DNA from: Sphaerospermopsis sp. SIO1G1
GTDB lineage: Bacteria; Cyanobacteriota; Cyanobacteriia; Cyanobacteriales; Nostocaceae
Length of the DNA: 64,000 bases
Assembly: GCA_010672785.1 (NCBI GenBank)
Contig: JAAHFX010000003.1
Coordinates: 310,001 to 374,000 of the forward strand
Direction of reading: 5' to 3'
Part shown: positions 9,567 through 19,190 of the stretch, one piece after another
Layout: each line of letters starts with the position of its first letter
Position numbering within the stretch: position 1 is the first letter of the stretch
The notes under the pieces: model-generated
Databases searched by the model: none
Seen by the model: only the letters and a program-made list of their open reading frames with translations
Told to the model about the DNA's origin: nothing
Position numbers and translations under genes: made by a program

Positions 9567-10003
9567 TGGTGATGCAAATAATCTTGAATGTTCCCAGATA
9601 ATAGTAATTTCAGTTTCTAAATTATGCAATAAAACAGTATTTCCACAAGTCAGTAAAATCAGCAAAAAATCATTAATTATGGTTCGCCAAAAAAGTTTTT
9701 ACTCAAGCAAAGGTGACTGTTTTAGATAATTGGCAATTTTGAATTTTTAACAAAAGAGCAAGTTTATTTATTGCCTGCCAAAATCTTGTATTTATTCAGC
9801 TAGCCCTAATTATCAACCCATAAAATCATAGACAATAGTAGGCTATATATCTTAATGAAATATTCAACTTTGATAGACAAAACTGGGAGTTATAGTCAAA
9901 TATATAAGTTCTTGATCTGTAACTACCAGATGTTTAGATAGTGTAGTATATTATTTATTAATTGACCAGTAGATACTTGGGATAATATAACTGTTAAATA
10001 AAT
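9567..10003. other. Divergent intergenic region
   Basis: AT-rich spacer between the divergent Rieske/FAD and ABC-2 permease genes. No repeat, RNA gene or clear operator recognised; promoters for both genes should lie here. Confidence 0.5.
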
Positions 10004-10777
10004 ATGAAATATTGGCGTGAAACAATAGCTGTTACTCGACGTATATTAACTGAATTGTTACGCCGTAGACGCAGCTTAATTTTTTGGAGTATTTTTCCCA
10101 TTTCCATTTTAATTCTCAACGGATTTATATTATCGGAGCGGGCAACATTAACAATGGCAGTAGCTTTAGAAAGTGCTGCACCTTCAACTTTAGTTGGTGC
10201 TGCATTATTTTTTAGTTGTTTAGGAGGAAGTGTCGCTACAGTAGTCGCAGAAAGGGAGCAGCAAACCCTCAAACGTTTATTTATTTCTCCTTTAAGTGGT
10301 ACATCTTATTTTTTAGGTATTTTTTTGGCTCATACTGTGATTGGAATTGGGCAGTCTTTGTTAGTTTATACTATTGCTGCTATTTGGGGGGCTGAGTTTC
10401 AAGGATCAATTATTTTAGGAATTATAATTATTTTATTCAGTATCATAGCTTATGTAGGTTTAGGGTTTATTTTAGGCACACAATTAGCCAGGCGAATTGA
10501 AGATGTGAATTCTTTAGTAGCAGCTTTTGGAGTACCTTTATTAATTTTAGGTGGTGCATTTTTACCTACTTCTTTATTTCCCCAAACTCTGTTAGATATT
10601 GCTCAATATAATCCCATATATCACATGAATGAAGCACTGTTAGGAGTATGGGCTAGGGGAGATGAATTTAATGAGATTATTTCACATTTTTGGTTTTTAT
10701 TATTGTTTGCTGTAGTGATGTTAATTTGTGGATGGTTATCCTATCAACGAATGTTGATGGTAGAAAGAAGACTTTAA
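10004..10777 (+). CDS. ABC-2 type transporter permease
   Basis: A 257-residue permease with six hydrophobic segments. The AEREQQTLKRLFISPLS motif is typical of ABC-2 membrane domains, as is the late region (QYNPIYHMNEALLG). Such proteins form the membrane half of exporters for drugs, lipids or polysaccharides. No ATP-binding subunit lies on either side, so its partner must be encoded elsewhere and the substrate cannot be inferred. Starts at the ATG at 10004 after AT-rich sequence without a clear Shine-Dalgarno. A family-B repeat begins two bases after the stop. Confidence 0.8.
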   Translation: MKYWRETIAVTRRILTELLRRRRSLIFWSIFPISILILNGFILSERATLTMAVALESAAPSTLVGAALFFSCLGGSVATVVAEREQQTLKRLFISPLSGTSYFLGIFLAHTVIGIGQSLLVYTIAAIWGAEFQGSIILGIIIILFSIIAYVGLGFILGTQLARRIEDVNSLVAAFGVPLLILGGAFLPTSLFPQTLLDIAQYNPIYHMNEALLGVWARGDEFNEIISHFWFLLLFAVVMLICGWLSYQRMLMVERRL

Positions 10778-10778
10778 T

Positions 10779-11004
10779 AGGACTTATGCATTTTAACGAA
10801 ATATTGGGTTTTGAGATTGCTTCCTTACGTCGCAATGACATTATTTGGAATAGATTTTGCGTAATATCGTTTCCGGGTGCATCAGTATTATTCCTTGAAT
10901 ATATCTGTGGGAAATATATATTATGGATAGGGCAACCACGGGGGGTTTGCCCCTACGTGAGGAAAAAATTTCATTCCGATGCTAACGGATTTGATATAAG
11001 TCCT
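10779..11004. mobile_element. MITE-like element, family B (interrupted copy)
   Basis: Starts AGGACTTATGC and ends ATAAGTCCT. The first 85 bp align with the compact copy at 43142-43232 (shared GAGATTGCTTCCTTACGTCG). It then diverges into about 130 bp containing a hairpin repeat (GGGCAACC...GGTTTGCCC near 10929-10951). Looks like a nested insertion. Confidence 0.55.
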
Positions 11005-11070
11005 GTCCTGTTTAATTTAGGGCTGAATGTTTACTGTTTACTGTTTACTGTTCACTGCTGCAAACCATTT

Positions 11071-12201
11071 TCACACTTTAATAAACCATTTTTTCTGATA
11101 CATTAAAACCGCTACACCATACCACAATAAAACAGTAACTAAACCTAGTAAAAATGAACCGTTCACAGTTCCTGCCCAAGATACAAAAATATTTTCATAA
11201 ATCCAATTATAAATACTAATAGTAGTATCACCTGCCACGAGTTTAATTTTAGCCGTGACTTTGATTAACATGACTGAAGCGATAAACAGAGCGATCGCAT
11301 TTAGTCCCATAATTTCAAAGGGTTTACTCCAGCGTTTTATTAATCTCACTTCTATTAATTCATAACAAGCTGCTAATAGCATTAATGCCCAACCACTACT
11401 AACTAAGACATAGGAACTAGTCCACAGTTTTTTATTGATAGGAAATACTACATCCCAAATCACACCAATAACTAAAAAACACAAACCAAATAATACTAAA
11501 TCCATGCTTGTTTGTGAATCTGGCTGTTTTTTATTTTTAATCCATTCTCCTGTAAAATAACCAATTAAAACGCTAACTATAGCAGGCATTGTACTATATA
11601 AACCTTCTGGATCTCCCATTGAATTAAAATCGTCCCAGGCATATAAATGTTGTTTGGGAATTATAAATCTGTCAATAAATGAGCCAAAGTTACCCACCCT
11701 AGTGAGATTTCCTGCTCCATATTCAGGTACTGGTAAAAATGACATTGTTAACCAATAAAAAATTAGTAATCCTCCTGCTAAAAGCCATTGGTTTTTACGT
11801 GGGAGTTTTAAAACTATTAAGGATGTAAACAAGTATGCAAGACTGATTCTTTGTAAGACTCCCATTAACCGCACATTACTAAAATCAAATGTCCAAACTC
11901 CTTGATTCCAAAACACATTCAGTAGTATTCCTAAAATAAATAAAATAGCTGCACGTCGTAAAATCCGTAGATAAACTTCTTTAGTTGGTTGATTTTCTTG
12001 GGTGTATTTGGATAAGGAAAAGGTCATTGCTACACCAACAATGAACAAAAAAAATGGAAAAACTAAATCTGTGGGTGTATAGCCATTCCATGCTGCGTGA
12101 TCTAAAAGGGGATATTTATCTGCGGTTACTCCTACCATATTCACAAGAATCATACTGGCAATAGTGATACCACGGAACACATCAAGGGAAGTCAGACGCA
12201 T
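11071..12201 (-). CDS. DUF5009/heparan-alpha-glucosaminide N-acetyltransferase-like membrane protein
   Basis: About 376 residues with ten or so transmembrane helices. The N-terminus MRLTSLDVFRGITIASMILVN and the following LVFPFFLFIVGVAM are characteristic of the DUF1624/DUF5009 (NagX, HGSNAT-like) acyltransferase family. These proteins are thought to transfer acetyl groups from cytosolic acetyl-CoA to sugars across the membrane. The substrate here is unknown; cell-wall or exopolysaccharide sugars are plausible. The ATG at 12201 is chosen over an upstream TTG at 12261 since the conserved LDVFRG motif normally lies at the extreme N-terminus. Divergent from the peroxiredoxin gene. Confidence 0.8.
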   Translation of the reverse strand: MRLTSLDVFRGITIASMILVNMVGVTADKYPLLDHAAWNGYTPTDLVFPFFLFIVGVAMTFSLSKYTQENQPTKEVYLRILRRAAILFILGILLNVFWNQGVWTFDFSNVRLMGVLQRISLAYLFTSLIVLKLPRKNQWLLAGGLLIFYWLTMSFLPVPEYGAGNLTRVGNFGSFIDRFIIPKQHLYAWDDFNSMGDPEGLYSTMPAIVSVLIGYFTGEWIKNKKQPDSQTSMDLVLFGLCFLVIGVIWDVVFPINKKLWTSSYVLVSSGWALMLLAACYELIEVRLIKRWSKPFEIMGLNAIALFIASVMLIKVTAKIKLVAGDTTISIYNWIYENIFVSWAGTVNGSFLLGLVTVLLWYGVAVLMYQKKWFIKV

Positions 12202-12323
12202 AAGTAGAAAAATTGATTGTTGCAGAGAACAGGGAAGAATAGGATAAAAAATTAACCTCAAGGGTTTTCACCCTTTTTTCTTATAAAATTTTGTAAAGTA
12301 GTTTGCCAGTGGGAATTTTAAAT

Positions 12324-12779
12324 ATGACTATAAAAGTAGGAGACATCGCACCGGATTTTAGCTTACCTGATCAAAACGGCTCTAGTGTCAGTTTGCAAGA
12401 TTTTCGTGGTCAAAAGGCTGTTGTCCTTTATTTTTACCCGAAAGACGACACTCCTGGCTGTACTGCGGAATCTTGTGCATTTAGAGATAAATATGAAGTC
12501 TTTAAGTCTGCGGGTGCTGAAGTAATTGGTGTGAGTGGTGACTCTAGTCAATCTCACCAACAGTTTGCAACCAAGCACAATTTACCCTTCACACTTTTAA
12601 GTGATCAAGGCAATAAAGTACGTAACTCATATGGTGCAACTACCGCTTTTGGTTTTATTCCCAGCCGGGTAACTTATGTCATTGACCAAAGCGGAGTTGT
12701 TCAATATGTGTTTGATTCTATGTTGAACTTTAAAGGTCACGTAGAGGAAACCTTAAAAAAGTTGCAACAGAGTAATTAA
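12324..12779 (+). CDS. prxQ: Peroxiredoxin Q/BCP (thioredoxin-dependent peroxidase)
   Basis: A 151-residue thioredoxin-fold peroxidase. [15 protein letters not shown] carries the peroxidatic Cys46 and the resolving Cys51 five residues later, the arrangement specific to the PrxQ/BCP class. It reduces H2O2 and alkyl hydroperoxides using thioredoxin. Later motifs ([30 protein letters not shown]) are standard. The ATG at 12324 (MTIKVGD) is preferred over the TTG at 12303, matching normal family length. It converges on lrtA with a 59-bp gap. Confidence 0.92.
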   Translation: MTIKVGDIAPDFSLPDQNGSSVSLQDFRGQKAVVLYFYPKDDTPGCTAESCAFRDKYEVFKSAGAEVIGVSGDSSQSHQQFATKHNLPFTLLSDQGNKVRNSYGATTAFGFIPSRVTYVIDQSGVVQYVFDSMLNFKGHVEETLKKLQQSN

Positions 12780-12838
12780 TGACTAGGTGATTGGTAACTA
12801 GTTGTTCATAACTGTCACCGCTCACCTGTCATCATATT

Positions 12839-13477
12839 TCAAACACTAAACTTTTCTGGTACTGCAAAGTGGGCAGTTTTACCGTTGCCATTAGTATGAC
12901 CATTAGTGTTGGGGTTACGGGGTTGAATTACTCCATAACCACCGTGGTTGCGTTCGTAAATAACGTTAATTTCTCCAGTTTCAACGTTGCGGAACATATA
13001 AAAATCATGTCCCACCAGTTGTAGTTGCTCTTGTGCTTCTGCAACTGTCATGGGAGACATAGAAAAATACTTAGTTCTAACTACTTCTCCTGGTAATTCA
13101 GGAATGCGATCGCCTATTAAATCTTGCACAGATTCAGGCATGATCGCTTCATTGGTTGATTTAGCCTGGTTTTTATGATTTTGTCGTTTTTCTTTGTACT
13201 TGCGTAGTTGACGAGCAATTTTATCAGCTACCAAGTCAATACTTGCATATAAATTCTCGCTACTTTCTTCTGCACGGATGACGTTACCATTGGCATAAAT
13301 AGTAACTTCCGCTGCTTGTTTGGTATTTATTCTGGGATTACGAGCTACGCTCAAATGTACATCTACTTCGTGTGTTATGTTCTGGAAATGATTCACTGCT
13401 TTTTCAATTTTTTGATGCACATATTCGCGGATAGCATCAGTGATTTCAATATTTTTGCCGTGAATTACAAGCTTCAT
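12839..13477 (-). CDS. lrtA: Long-form ribosome hibernation promoting factor LrtA
   Basis: A 212-residue protein. Residues 1-100 form the S30AE/HPF domain ([20 protein letters not shown]), then a linker, then the C-terminal dimerisation domain ([29 protein letters not shown]). Long HPF alone drives 100S ribosome dimers. In cyanobacteria the homologue is the light-repressed transcript lrtA, accumulating in the dark and stabilised through a long leader. A GGGAGAG Shine-Dalgarno lies just upstream of the ATG at 13477. The 647-bp spacer to divergent lipB leaves room for such a leader. Confidence 0.93.
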   Translation of the reverse strand: MKLVIHGKNIEITDAIREYVHQKIEKAVNHFQNITHEVDVHLSVARNPRINTKQAAEVTIYANGNVIRAEESSENLYASIDLVADKIARQLRKYKEKRQNHKNQAKSTNEAIMPESVQDLIGDRIPELPGEVVRTKYFSMSPMTVAEAQEQLQLVGHDFYMFRNVETGEINVIYERNHGGYGVIQPRNPNTNGHTNGNGKTAHFAVPEKFSV

Positions 13478-14124
13478 GTAAACTCTCCCGCTCTATATTT
13501 TGGTTTGATGTGAGTGTATTTGTATGAACAGAGTTTGCGGTAAGTTCTTTCAATGCCGCCGATACAAATTGTGAACTGGTTTCAATTTACGGCTTCTGTA
13601 TTTCTCTTTAATTTGCAGCATCTTAACTATAAGCACCTCTAGCTTCGATTTAGCTTGTTAATCTCTGTGCTGGTATTTCAATTATCCCAAACAAGTGGTT
13701 TCCAAAAGAAGTATCTAAATAAATGAGTTTTCGCTTTCTTTTATATCTCAGTGAGAGCAAACTTTACAAATCTAGAAGTAGTTGCCCTTACGACTCTGCG
13801 ATTGGCTAATTCTATATTTTGTACATATAGTTAGCCTCGGTAGAAGCTTTTCTCCTGATAGATGTAAACAACTTCCGAAAATCCCATCAGCCATTCCATT
13901 GATTCCTTTTTTCTTGGCTGGCTGCTTCTTACAGATAATTCCTCCCAACACCATTGAGGTTATATATTCAAACTAGCACTTTGTTGTTCCGAAAGCATAT
14001 TTCCTTGATGTTCCTTTAAAATCCTTTGCATTGCTTGACATTTGTCGAATTTATTCTTGGTTATGTTAAATAAGTTTGCTTATTTACCTGATTTACCTAC
14101 TTGATTTTGAGGATAATTCATAGT
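13478..14124. other. Long divergent spacer, lrtA leader region
   Basis: No believable gene; the short ORFs here have no Shine-Dalgarno or family likeness. No STRR or MITE is present, which is unusual for a spacer of this length in this window and suggests functional constraint. It probably contains the long 5' leader of lrtA and the lipB promoter. Confidence 0.5.
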
Positions 14125-14781
14125 ATGAAATCCCAGCTAAACCCCTGTATTCTCTATCAACCAGGATTAATGGCCTACTTAGATGCTCTGGCTTGGCAGC
14201 GATCACTGGTTAGCGATCGCATTAACAACCCACATTTAGATGATGTGCTAATTTTGTTAGAACATCCTCCTGTTTATACTTTGGGCCAAGGGGCAAGTTT
14301 GGAGTTTCTTAAATTTGATCTTGACAAAAGTGAATATAATGTGCATCGTATTGAAAGGGGTGGAGAAGTTACCTACCATTGCCCAGGGCAAATTGTGGGC
14401 TATCCGATTTTGAATTTACGTCACTATCATCAAGATTTGCATTGGTATTTACGTCAATTAGAGGAAGTCTTAATCCGCGTTTTAGCAAATTATGATTTAC
14501 GAGGAGAACGCATTTCTGGACTTACTGGTGTTTGGTTAGAAGGCCGTAAAGTTGCAGCTATAGGGATTAAAGTCAGTCGTTGGGTAACTATGCACGGCTT
14601 TGCTCTCAATGTTTGTCCTGATTTAACAGGTTTTGACCGAATTGTACCCTGTGGCATCACTAATAAATCTGTCAGCAGTTTAGTAGAATTTATTCCAGGT
14701 ATCAAATCTTCAGAAGTATATCCTCATATAATTAAATGCTTTGCTGAGGTATTCGGAGTGGAGGTGAACAGTGGACAGTGA
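14125..14781 (+). CDS. lipB: Octanoyl-[acyl carrier protein] transferase LipB
   Basis: A 218-residue lipoate-biosynthesis enzyme that moves octanoyl from ACP to apo-domains of lipoyl-dependent enzymes. Recognisable motifs are [51 protein letters not shown] (catalytic Lys) and IVPCGI (catalytic Cys). The ATG at 14125 is chosen over a TTG at 14101. The last codons (VNSGQ) and the stop are provided by the CAGTGAA-type tandem repeat, which appears to have replaced the native 3' end. Confidence 0.93.
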   Translation: MKSQLNPCILYQPGLMAYLDALAWQRSLVSDRINNPHLDDVLILLEHPPVYTLGQGASLEFLKFDLDKSEYNVHRIERGGEVTYHCPGQIVGYPILNLRHYHQDLHWYLRQLEEVLIRVLANYDLRGERISGLTGVWLEGRKVAAIGIKVSRWVTMHGFALNVCPDLTGFDRIVPCGITNKSVSSLVEFIPGIKSSEVYPHIIKCFAEVFGVEVNSGQ

Positions 14782-14833
14782 ACAGTGAACAGTAAACAGT
14801 GAAAACTGATAACTAGTGATTGGTGATTGGTGA
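14766..14833. repeat. STRR array overlapping lipB 3' end
   Basis: GTGAACA/GTGGACA heptamers run from inside lipB through its TGA (14779-14781), then shift to GTGATTG units. The array thus supplies the stop codon. Confidence 0.75.
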
Positions 14834-14998
14834 GAGGGAGAGGGGGAGAGTGGGAGAGTGGGAGAGTGGGAGAGTAGGAATCTTAATTTAGTTAGTAATT
14901 ACGTAAGCATAGCTCTCCCGATAGCGTAGCGTGGCGTTAGCCATAGGGAGCATTACGTAAGCGTTGCTCTCCCGAAGGGAGCATTACAAATTACGAAT
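14834..14998. repeat. Dispersed repeat element E (copy 1, + orientation)
   Basis: GGGAGAGT tandem repeats, then AATCTTAATTTAGTTAGTAA, then modular units built on ATTACGTAAGC and the near-palindrome around CCCGATAGCGTAGCG. The same module order occurs inverted at 18918-19116. It ends exactly at the prmC stop. Confidence 0.65.
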
Positions 14999-15901
14999 TT
15001 AGATTTTGAAAGCTACAGCAAAACGTTCTATTCCAGCTAAATCTTTATAAATATTAATATTGCAGTAGTTACCATTTTCCGCTAACAACTGCTTGACTGT
15101 ATCCGCTTGCCCATCCATCATTTCAATTAGCCAAACTCCTCCACTCTGTAAATACTCAGGAGATACTGTAATTAAATGACGGATACAATCCAAACCATCA
15201 CCACCTCCATCTAAAGCTAAATGGGGTTCATGATTTACTACTTCTGGTTGTAAAGTTAATACTGTTTCACTGGGTATATAAGGGGGATTGGATACCATCC
15301 CCACAAATTTACCTTTTAATGGTTCTAGAGGTTGCCACCAAGAACCTTGATAAAATTTAATTCGGTTGACAAAACCTAAATTATTTGCATTGGTTTGGGC
15401 AACAGCCAAAGCTGCTGGGCTAACATCTACTGCATGAATAGTCACATTTGTCAATACTTCAGCTAAACCCAGCGCGATCGCACCACTTCCTGTTCCCAAA
15501 TCTCCCCAATGACCTGATTGTAGTCCACTACCTTGAGCAGCTGTTACAGCTAAGTCAACTAAAACTTCGGTTTCTGGCCGGGGAATGAGAACCGCATCAG
15601 AAACAGAAATTTGAAATTTGCGCCAGGGAGTCACACCAACAAGGTACTGTATGGGTACACGATGATTCAAGCGTTTTTCCCATAACTGGTTTAGTTCTGC
15701 CAAAGAAAAGCACATTTCGATTCGAGTCCATGTTTTAAAAGACTCTAAACGTAATGTTAATTTATCTAAGTCAGTTATTGCTTGCAATAACCAGTCTACC
15801 TCAATTGGTGAAATACTATGGGCGATCGCACTTTGAATAGCAACATTACGCCATTGCCAAAGCTCCATACCAGAAACTACCTTTGGCTGTTGCTTAACCA
15901 T
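14999..15901 (-). CDS. prmC: Peptide chain release factor N5-glutamine methyltransferase PrmC
   Basis: A 300-residue SAM-dependent methyltransferase (HemK family) that methylates the GGQ glutamine of release factors RF1/RF2. Seen: an N-terminal helical domain, RVPIQYLVG, the SAM loop DLGTGSGAIALGLA and the NPPY catalytic motif at 205-208, with EPHLALDGGGDGL downstream. Starts at the ATG at 15901. The C-terminal stop directly adjoins repeat E. It is followed upstream on the same strand by the Tic22-like gene with a 43-bp gap, so the two may be cotranscribed. Confidence 0.93.
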   Translation of the reverse strand: MVKQQPKVVSGMELWQWRNVAIQSAIAHSISPIEVDWLLQAITDLDKLTLRLESFKTWTRIEMCFSLAELNQLWEKRLNHRVPIQYLVGVTPWRKFQISVSDAVLIPRPETEVLVDLAVTAAQGSGLQSGHWGDLGTGSGAIALGLAEVLTNVTIHAVDVSPAALAVAQTNANNLGFVNRIKFYQGSWWQPLEPLKGKFVGMVSNPPYIPSETVLTLQPEVVNHEPHLALDGGGDGLDCIRHLITVSPEYLQSGGVWLIEMMDGQADTVKQLLAENGNYCNINIYKDLAGIERFAVAFKI

Positions 15902-15944
15902 GCTTCATCCTACCTAGCAAATATACTTTCTGAAATTTAAAGTC

Positions 15945-16727
15945 TTACTTCTTAGGTAGAGTTTCAATATATTTTCTCGACTCTGCGGATGGAACTAAAA
16001 ATACTTGATTCAACCAAGAATCATTCTTATCTTTTAGGGTTTTGATCACACCATCAAAATTTATCACTTGGATATCTGCTTGAGGAAACTTAGGTTTAAC
16101 TTTGTTTAACAGATTTTGCGCATCTTGTTTACTCAAGAATAGAGGAATCATTTGTTGCTTATTTTGCCCTCCTTGAATAGGCACATAACCTTTATCTGGT
16201 GCAAATCTAACTGCAAAAATGGGAACACTAGTTTTAAACTTTTCTGCGTCTACTTTTTGACCACTTGCTTGTAATAGAGTTAATGCTCCTCTAACTTCTC
16301 TGTCTACAGGTTTAAAAGCAAATACTAAGCGATTTGGCTTATTTCTATTTTGTTGTAACTGTTGGTAAATTACTCCTAATGGTACAGCAGTTACTTGTAA
16401 ATTTTTCGCCATTGCCTGCAATTTGGGGTTTTTGTTCTTTGCTTTTTGCAAATCTTGAATAAATTTCAAGGCTTCTTGGCGACTCATGTAAGCACCTGTG
16501 ACAGAGATAGTTTGTTGCCCATTCTTTGTAGGTAAAGTTCTACTCAGAGGTAAACCTTTATCATTAGTGACAACAAAAACTGGTATTGAATCTAATTTTG
16601 CCTTCACCTGTTGATCTGTGAGTGCCAATGCCGGCTGATTAAATGTAGTTACAGTCGCAACACCACCAAATAATGTGCCACCAACTAAACTTAGTGTTAA
16701 ACCCCAACGAACAAAAAATGATTTCAT
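15945..16727 (-). CDS. Tic22-like family protein
   Basis: A 260-residue exported protein with an N-terminal signal peptide (hydrophobic 8-30, cleavage likely after ALA near 36). The body shows two similar halves (KLDSIPVFVVTNDKGLPL and FKTSVPIFAVRFAPDKGYVP), each followed by a helix with MSRQEA or LSKQDA, the pseudo-duplicated fold of Tic22. Cyanobacterial Tic22 is a periplasmic or thylakoid protein needed for outer-membrane biogenesis and acting with Omp85. Starts at the ATG at 16727. Divergent from nothing nearby; a long spacer separates it from tRNA-Pro. Confidence 0.85.
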   Translation of the reverse strand: MKSFFVRWGLTLSLVGGTLFGGVATVTTFNQPALALTDQQVKAKLDSIPVFVVTNDKGLPLSRTLPTKNGQQTISVTGAYMSRQEALKFIQDLQKAKNKNPKLQAMAKNLQVTAVPLGVIYQQLQQNRNKPNRLVFAFKPVDREVRGALTLLQASGQKVDAEKFKTSVPIFAVRFAPDKGYVPIQGGQNKQQMIPLFLSKQDAQNLLNKVKPKFPQADIQVINFDGVIKTLKDKNDSWLNQVFLVPSAESRKYIETLPKK

Positions 16728-17456
16728 TATTATTCCTCAACTAAATATTAATAATCGAATTAACCAAAACAATCAGTACACAGTTTATTTGTACAGGTAA
16801 TGCCGGATAAAAACATATATCAAGCTTCCAAATATGTCAATCTTGATCATTTGTCTATTCCATAGCATTTCCAAAATCAACTTGTAATCTTCACCTTTGT
16901 ATTTGTATAGAACATACTCAAAGTTACTCGTTTCTACAGAAGTTGATCATAAGGCGATACTCACCTGACTAAATACGCCAGTTAGATGGATGAATTACCC
17001 CAAGAGGCCGTCACTGTAAAACTGTTGAGTATCAAGTTTGAGATTTCTTTGTGATATGAGTACACTGAGTAGATTTTTTGATTCTGTTCAAAATCATGTT
17101 CACTGTTGTCTGGCATATTCACTATTATGTACAAATCAGTAGGAAATGCTATGGATATAAAGATTTGCGGAGAATTTTATTTTTTTACGCACTACTAAAT
17201 GCTGTTTTAGTCTAATACATTTCTCCTCCAGCAGAACTATATTTCCCGGACTGTTAATCAAAAAAATACTATTGTATGATTTCTATTTGTTACATGAGGA
17301 CGTTATAAATTTAGGAATCGTTCCTATGGTAGTATTTAGAATTTACTAATGTACATATAGACAAATCAACTATGATAGTTCACTGTTAATGCTGTTTACT
17401 TGTTACAGTAATCAAAATTATTTAATTTTCATTTTTAACTTTTTATCTATCTAAAA
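16728..17456. other. Intergenic region without recognised features
   Basis: About 730 bp of AT-rich sequence between the Tic22-like gene and tRNA-Pro. No ORF with a credible start, no MITE or STRR recognised. Promoters for the minus-strand Tic22-like gene should lie near 16740-16800. Confidence 0.45.
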
Positions 17457-17530
17457 TCGGGATGACAGGATTTGAACCTGCGGCATCCTGCTCCCAAAGC
17501 AGGCGCGCTACCAAGCTGCGCTACATCCCG
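17457..17530 (-). tRNA. trnP-TGG: tRNA-Pro (anticodon TGG)
   Basis: The reverse strand folds as a complete cloverleaf: acceptor CGGGATG/CATCCCG, a D-arm with GCGC pairs, anticodon stem CCTGC/GCAGG enclosing loop TTTGGGA (anticodon TGG), and a T-arm with GGTTCAAATCC. The discriminator is A at 17457; no CCA is encoded. It should read CCA and other proline codons. Confidence 0.96.
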
Positions 17531-17782
17531 TGACAATCATTTTTATCCAAATGACTTAACTAAGTATATCATAAGAAAAACAATTTGAAAATACTTGACA
17601 GGAGAAAATTTAGTATTTGGGCTAGATTACCTGAACAAAATTGAAACTACTAAAGAGGATCAAACTAGTAAGGTAGTAGGCTGATACTCAACCTCAACTA
17701 ATATTACCGAATGGAAAACTAGAAAGGCTAAGAATCACTACAGCCAAGCCGAAACCACAAAATATAGCTGGTAATCACAGCA

Positions 17783-18310
17783 TCATTGAGGATACCAAAA
17801 CATACCTTTAATTCCCTCTGGGTCGGGAATAAAGCCCATAGTCCTGTAGAAATCTACAACATGGGGATCAGCAAACAGAGTGACATTGCTAATCTCTTCA
17901 CTCCTGAGCTTTTTGAGGACGTATTTCATCAAAGCCTTACCTAACCCCTGACTTTGAAAGTCTGGGTGGACTACCACATCCCAAATTGTGGCATTAAAAG
18001 CGTGATCTGAGGTAGCACGAGCAAAACCAATCAAGCGTTTTTTGTTACCCCGTATTTGCCACATTGTAGCGACGAGAAAACTATGCTCAATGGCTTTTTT
18101 TACTTTTCTCAGAGGACGACGCGACCAACCAACTGCATCACAGAGTTCTTCCAATTCATAAAGGTCAATTTCTCTCTCTGTACTAAATGCGATACTTTCA
18201 CTTTGAGTACTGGAGTCACCCCTATTACCTTTTTTAAACTCTTCAAAAGCGTTTGCTTTGTTGGTTGCTACAGATTCAGAACTATTAAACCAAGTTTTCC
18301 AAAAACCCAT
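17783..18310 (-). CDS. GNAT family N-acetyltransferase (Ycf52-like)
   Basis: A 175-residue protein whose C-terminal 130 residues are a GNAT fold with the acetyl-CoA signature [17 protein letters not shown] (about 118-134) and the late beta-bulge strand ([18 protein letters not shown]). It resembles the plastid Ycf52/NSI-type acetyltransferases found in cyanobacteria, which acetylate protein N-termini or lysines in plants. The cyanobacterial substrate is unknown. The first 45 residues are low-complexity and polar. Starts at the ATG at 18310. It stands alone between tRNA-Pro and a repeat-rich gap. Confidence 0.82.
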   Translation of the reverse strand: MGFWKTWFNSSESVATNKANAFEEFKKGNRGDSSTQSESIAFSTEREIDLYELEELCDAVGWSRRPLRKVKKAIEHSFLVATMWQIRGNKKRLIGFARATSDHAFNATIWDVVVHPDFQSQGLGKALMKYVLKKLRSEEISNVTLFADPHVVDFYRTMGFIPDPEGIKGMFWYPQ

Positions 18311-19190
18311 GCCAGCGCGGTTCGGGTAACATAACTGAATTAATTACATTTCCATATAAATGGCGACTAAAAATATAACTAAATATTTTTAGGTTTTTAA
18401 GGATATACCAAAATAGACTTCTAATCAGTCTATACATTGGAATTTCCATCACAGATAGAATAAATAGCTATAATTTAGCTTTTTCCTACATTTATTACTT
18501 TATCACCTCAGTTAATAACAAATCTACTTATTACTAGAAATATATCATCAATAGCTAAATATGGCCACATCTGATTATATTTTTGACGTTCAACCCATAT
18601 ACTAAAGACAAAAAAGGTATTATATTGACTTTTTAGTCTCAAACATCTCAAAAGTCACCAAAAACCATATTTAACGTTTATTGAGCCAAGCAGCATGATT
18701 AGTCAATAAGATAGCAGGGGACAGAAAGTAGGGGGAAAGAAAGTTTGACGATTTTTGCACAAGTACCAACTTTAAAGCTATTTATCCAGACAGAACTTAA
18801 TCCGCCATAAAGGTTAAGTACGTATAAATTCAGTTACTGGTTGGTATGATATTTAACTTGATTATTGTTTTTTAAACATAAGTAACACTCATCATAAATT
18901 CATCAAAAATCACCTTTAGTAATTCGTAATGCCTCTTTCAGAGGAGCTTCGCTTACGTAGTGATCCCTATGGCTAACGCCACGCTACGCTATCGGGAGAG
19001 CAACGCTTACGTAATGCCTCTTTCAGAGGAGCTATGCTTACGTAATTACTAACTAAATTAAGATTCTCACTCTCCCCCTCTCCCACTCTCCCCCTCTCCC
19101 CCTCTTCCAATCACCAATCACTTTTTCAGCAAGCCCTAATTAACAAAGAGTTTAGCTTTAGTCCTCACAAAGCAAATCTTACCCCCAACC
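18311..19190. other. Repeat-rich intergenic region
   Basis: 880 bp with no credible gene. The left 600 bp are AT-rich and featureless; the right part is repeat E (18918-19116) followed by a solo family-A terminus (TTTTTCAGCAAGCCCTA at 19119-19138). Confidence 0.55.
18918..19116. repeat. Dispersed repeat element E (copy 2, inverted)
   Basis: Reverse complement of the 14.9-kb element: ACGTAAGC modules, the CCTATGGCTAACGCCACGC near-palindrome, ATTACTAACTAAATTAAGAT, then CTCTCCC tandem repeats. It has one extra module (CCTCTTTCAGAGGAGC, itself a hairpin) relative to copy 1. Confidence 0.65.

Noticed and set aside
10690..11106. 138-codon ORF after the ABC-2 permease
   Set aside because: It overlaps the permease 3' end and then reads through the family-B repeat and a TTTACTG STRR; low-complexity translation with no family likeness.
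13772..13976. Two opposing 60-64-codon ORFs in the lrtA leader region
   Set aside because: Overlap each other on opposite strands, no Shine-Dalgarno, no family resemblance.
14834..19116. Possible composite transposon flanked by inverted repeats
   Set aside because: The enclosed genes are ordinary housekeeping genes in normal composition and no transposase is present; better explained as two dispersed repeat copies.
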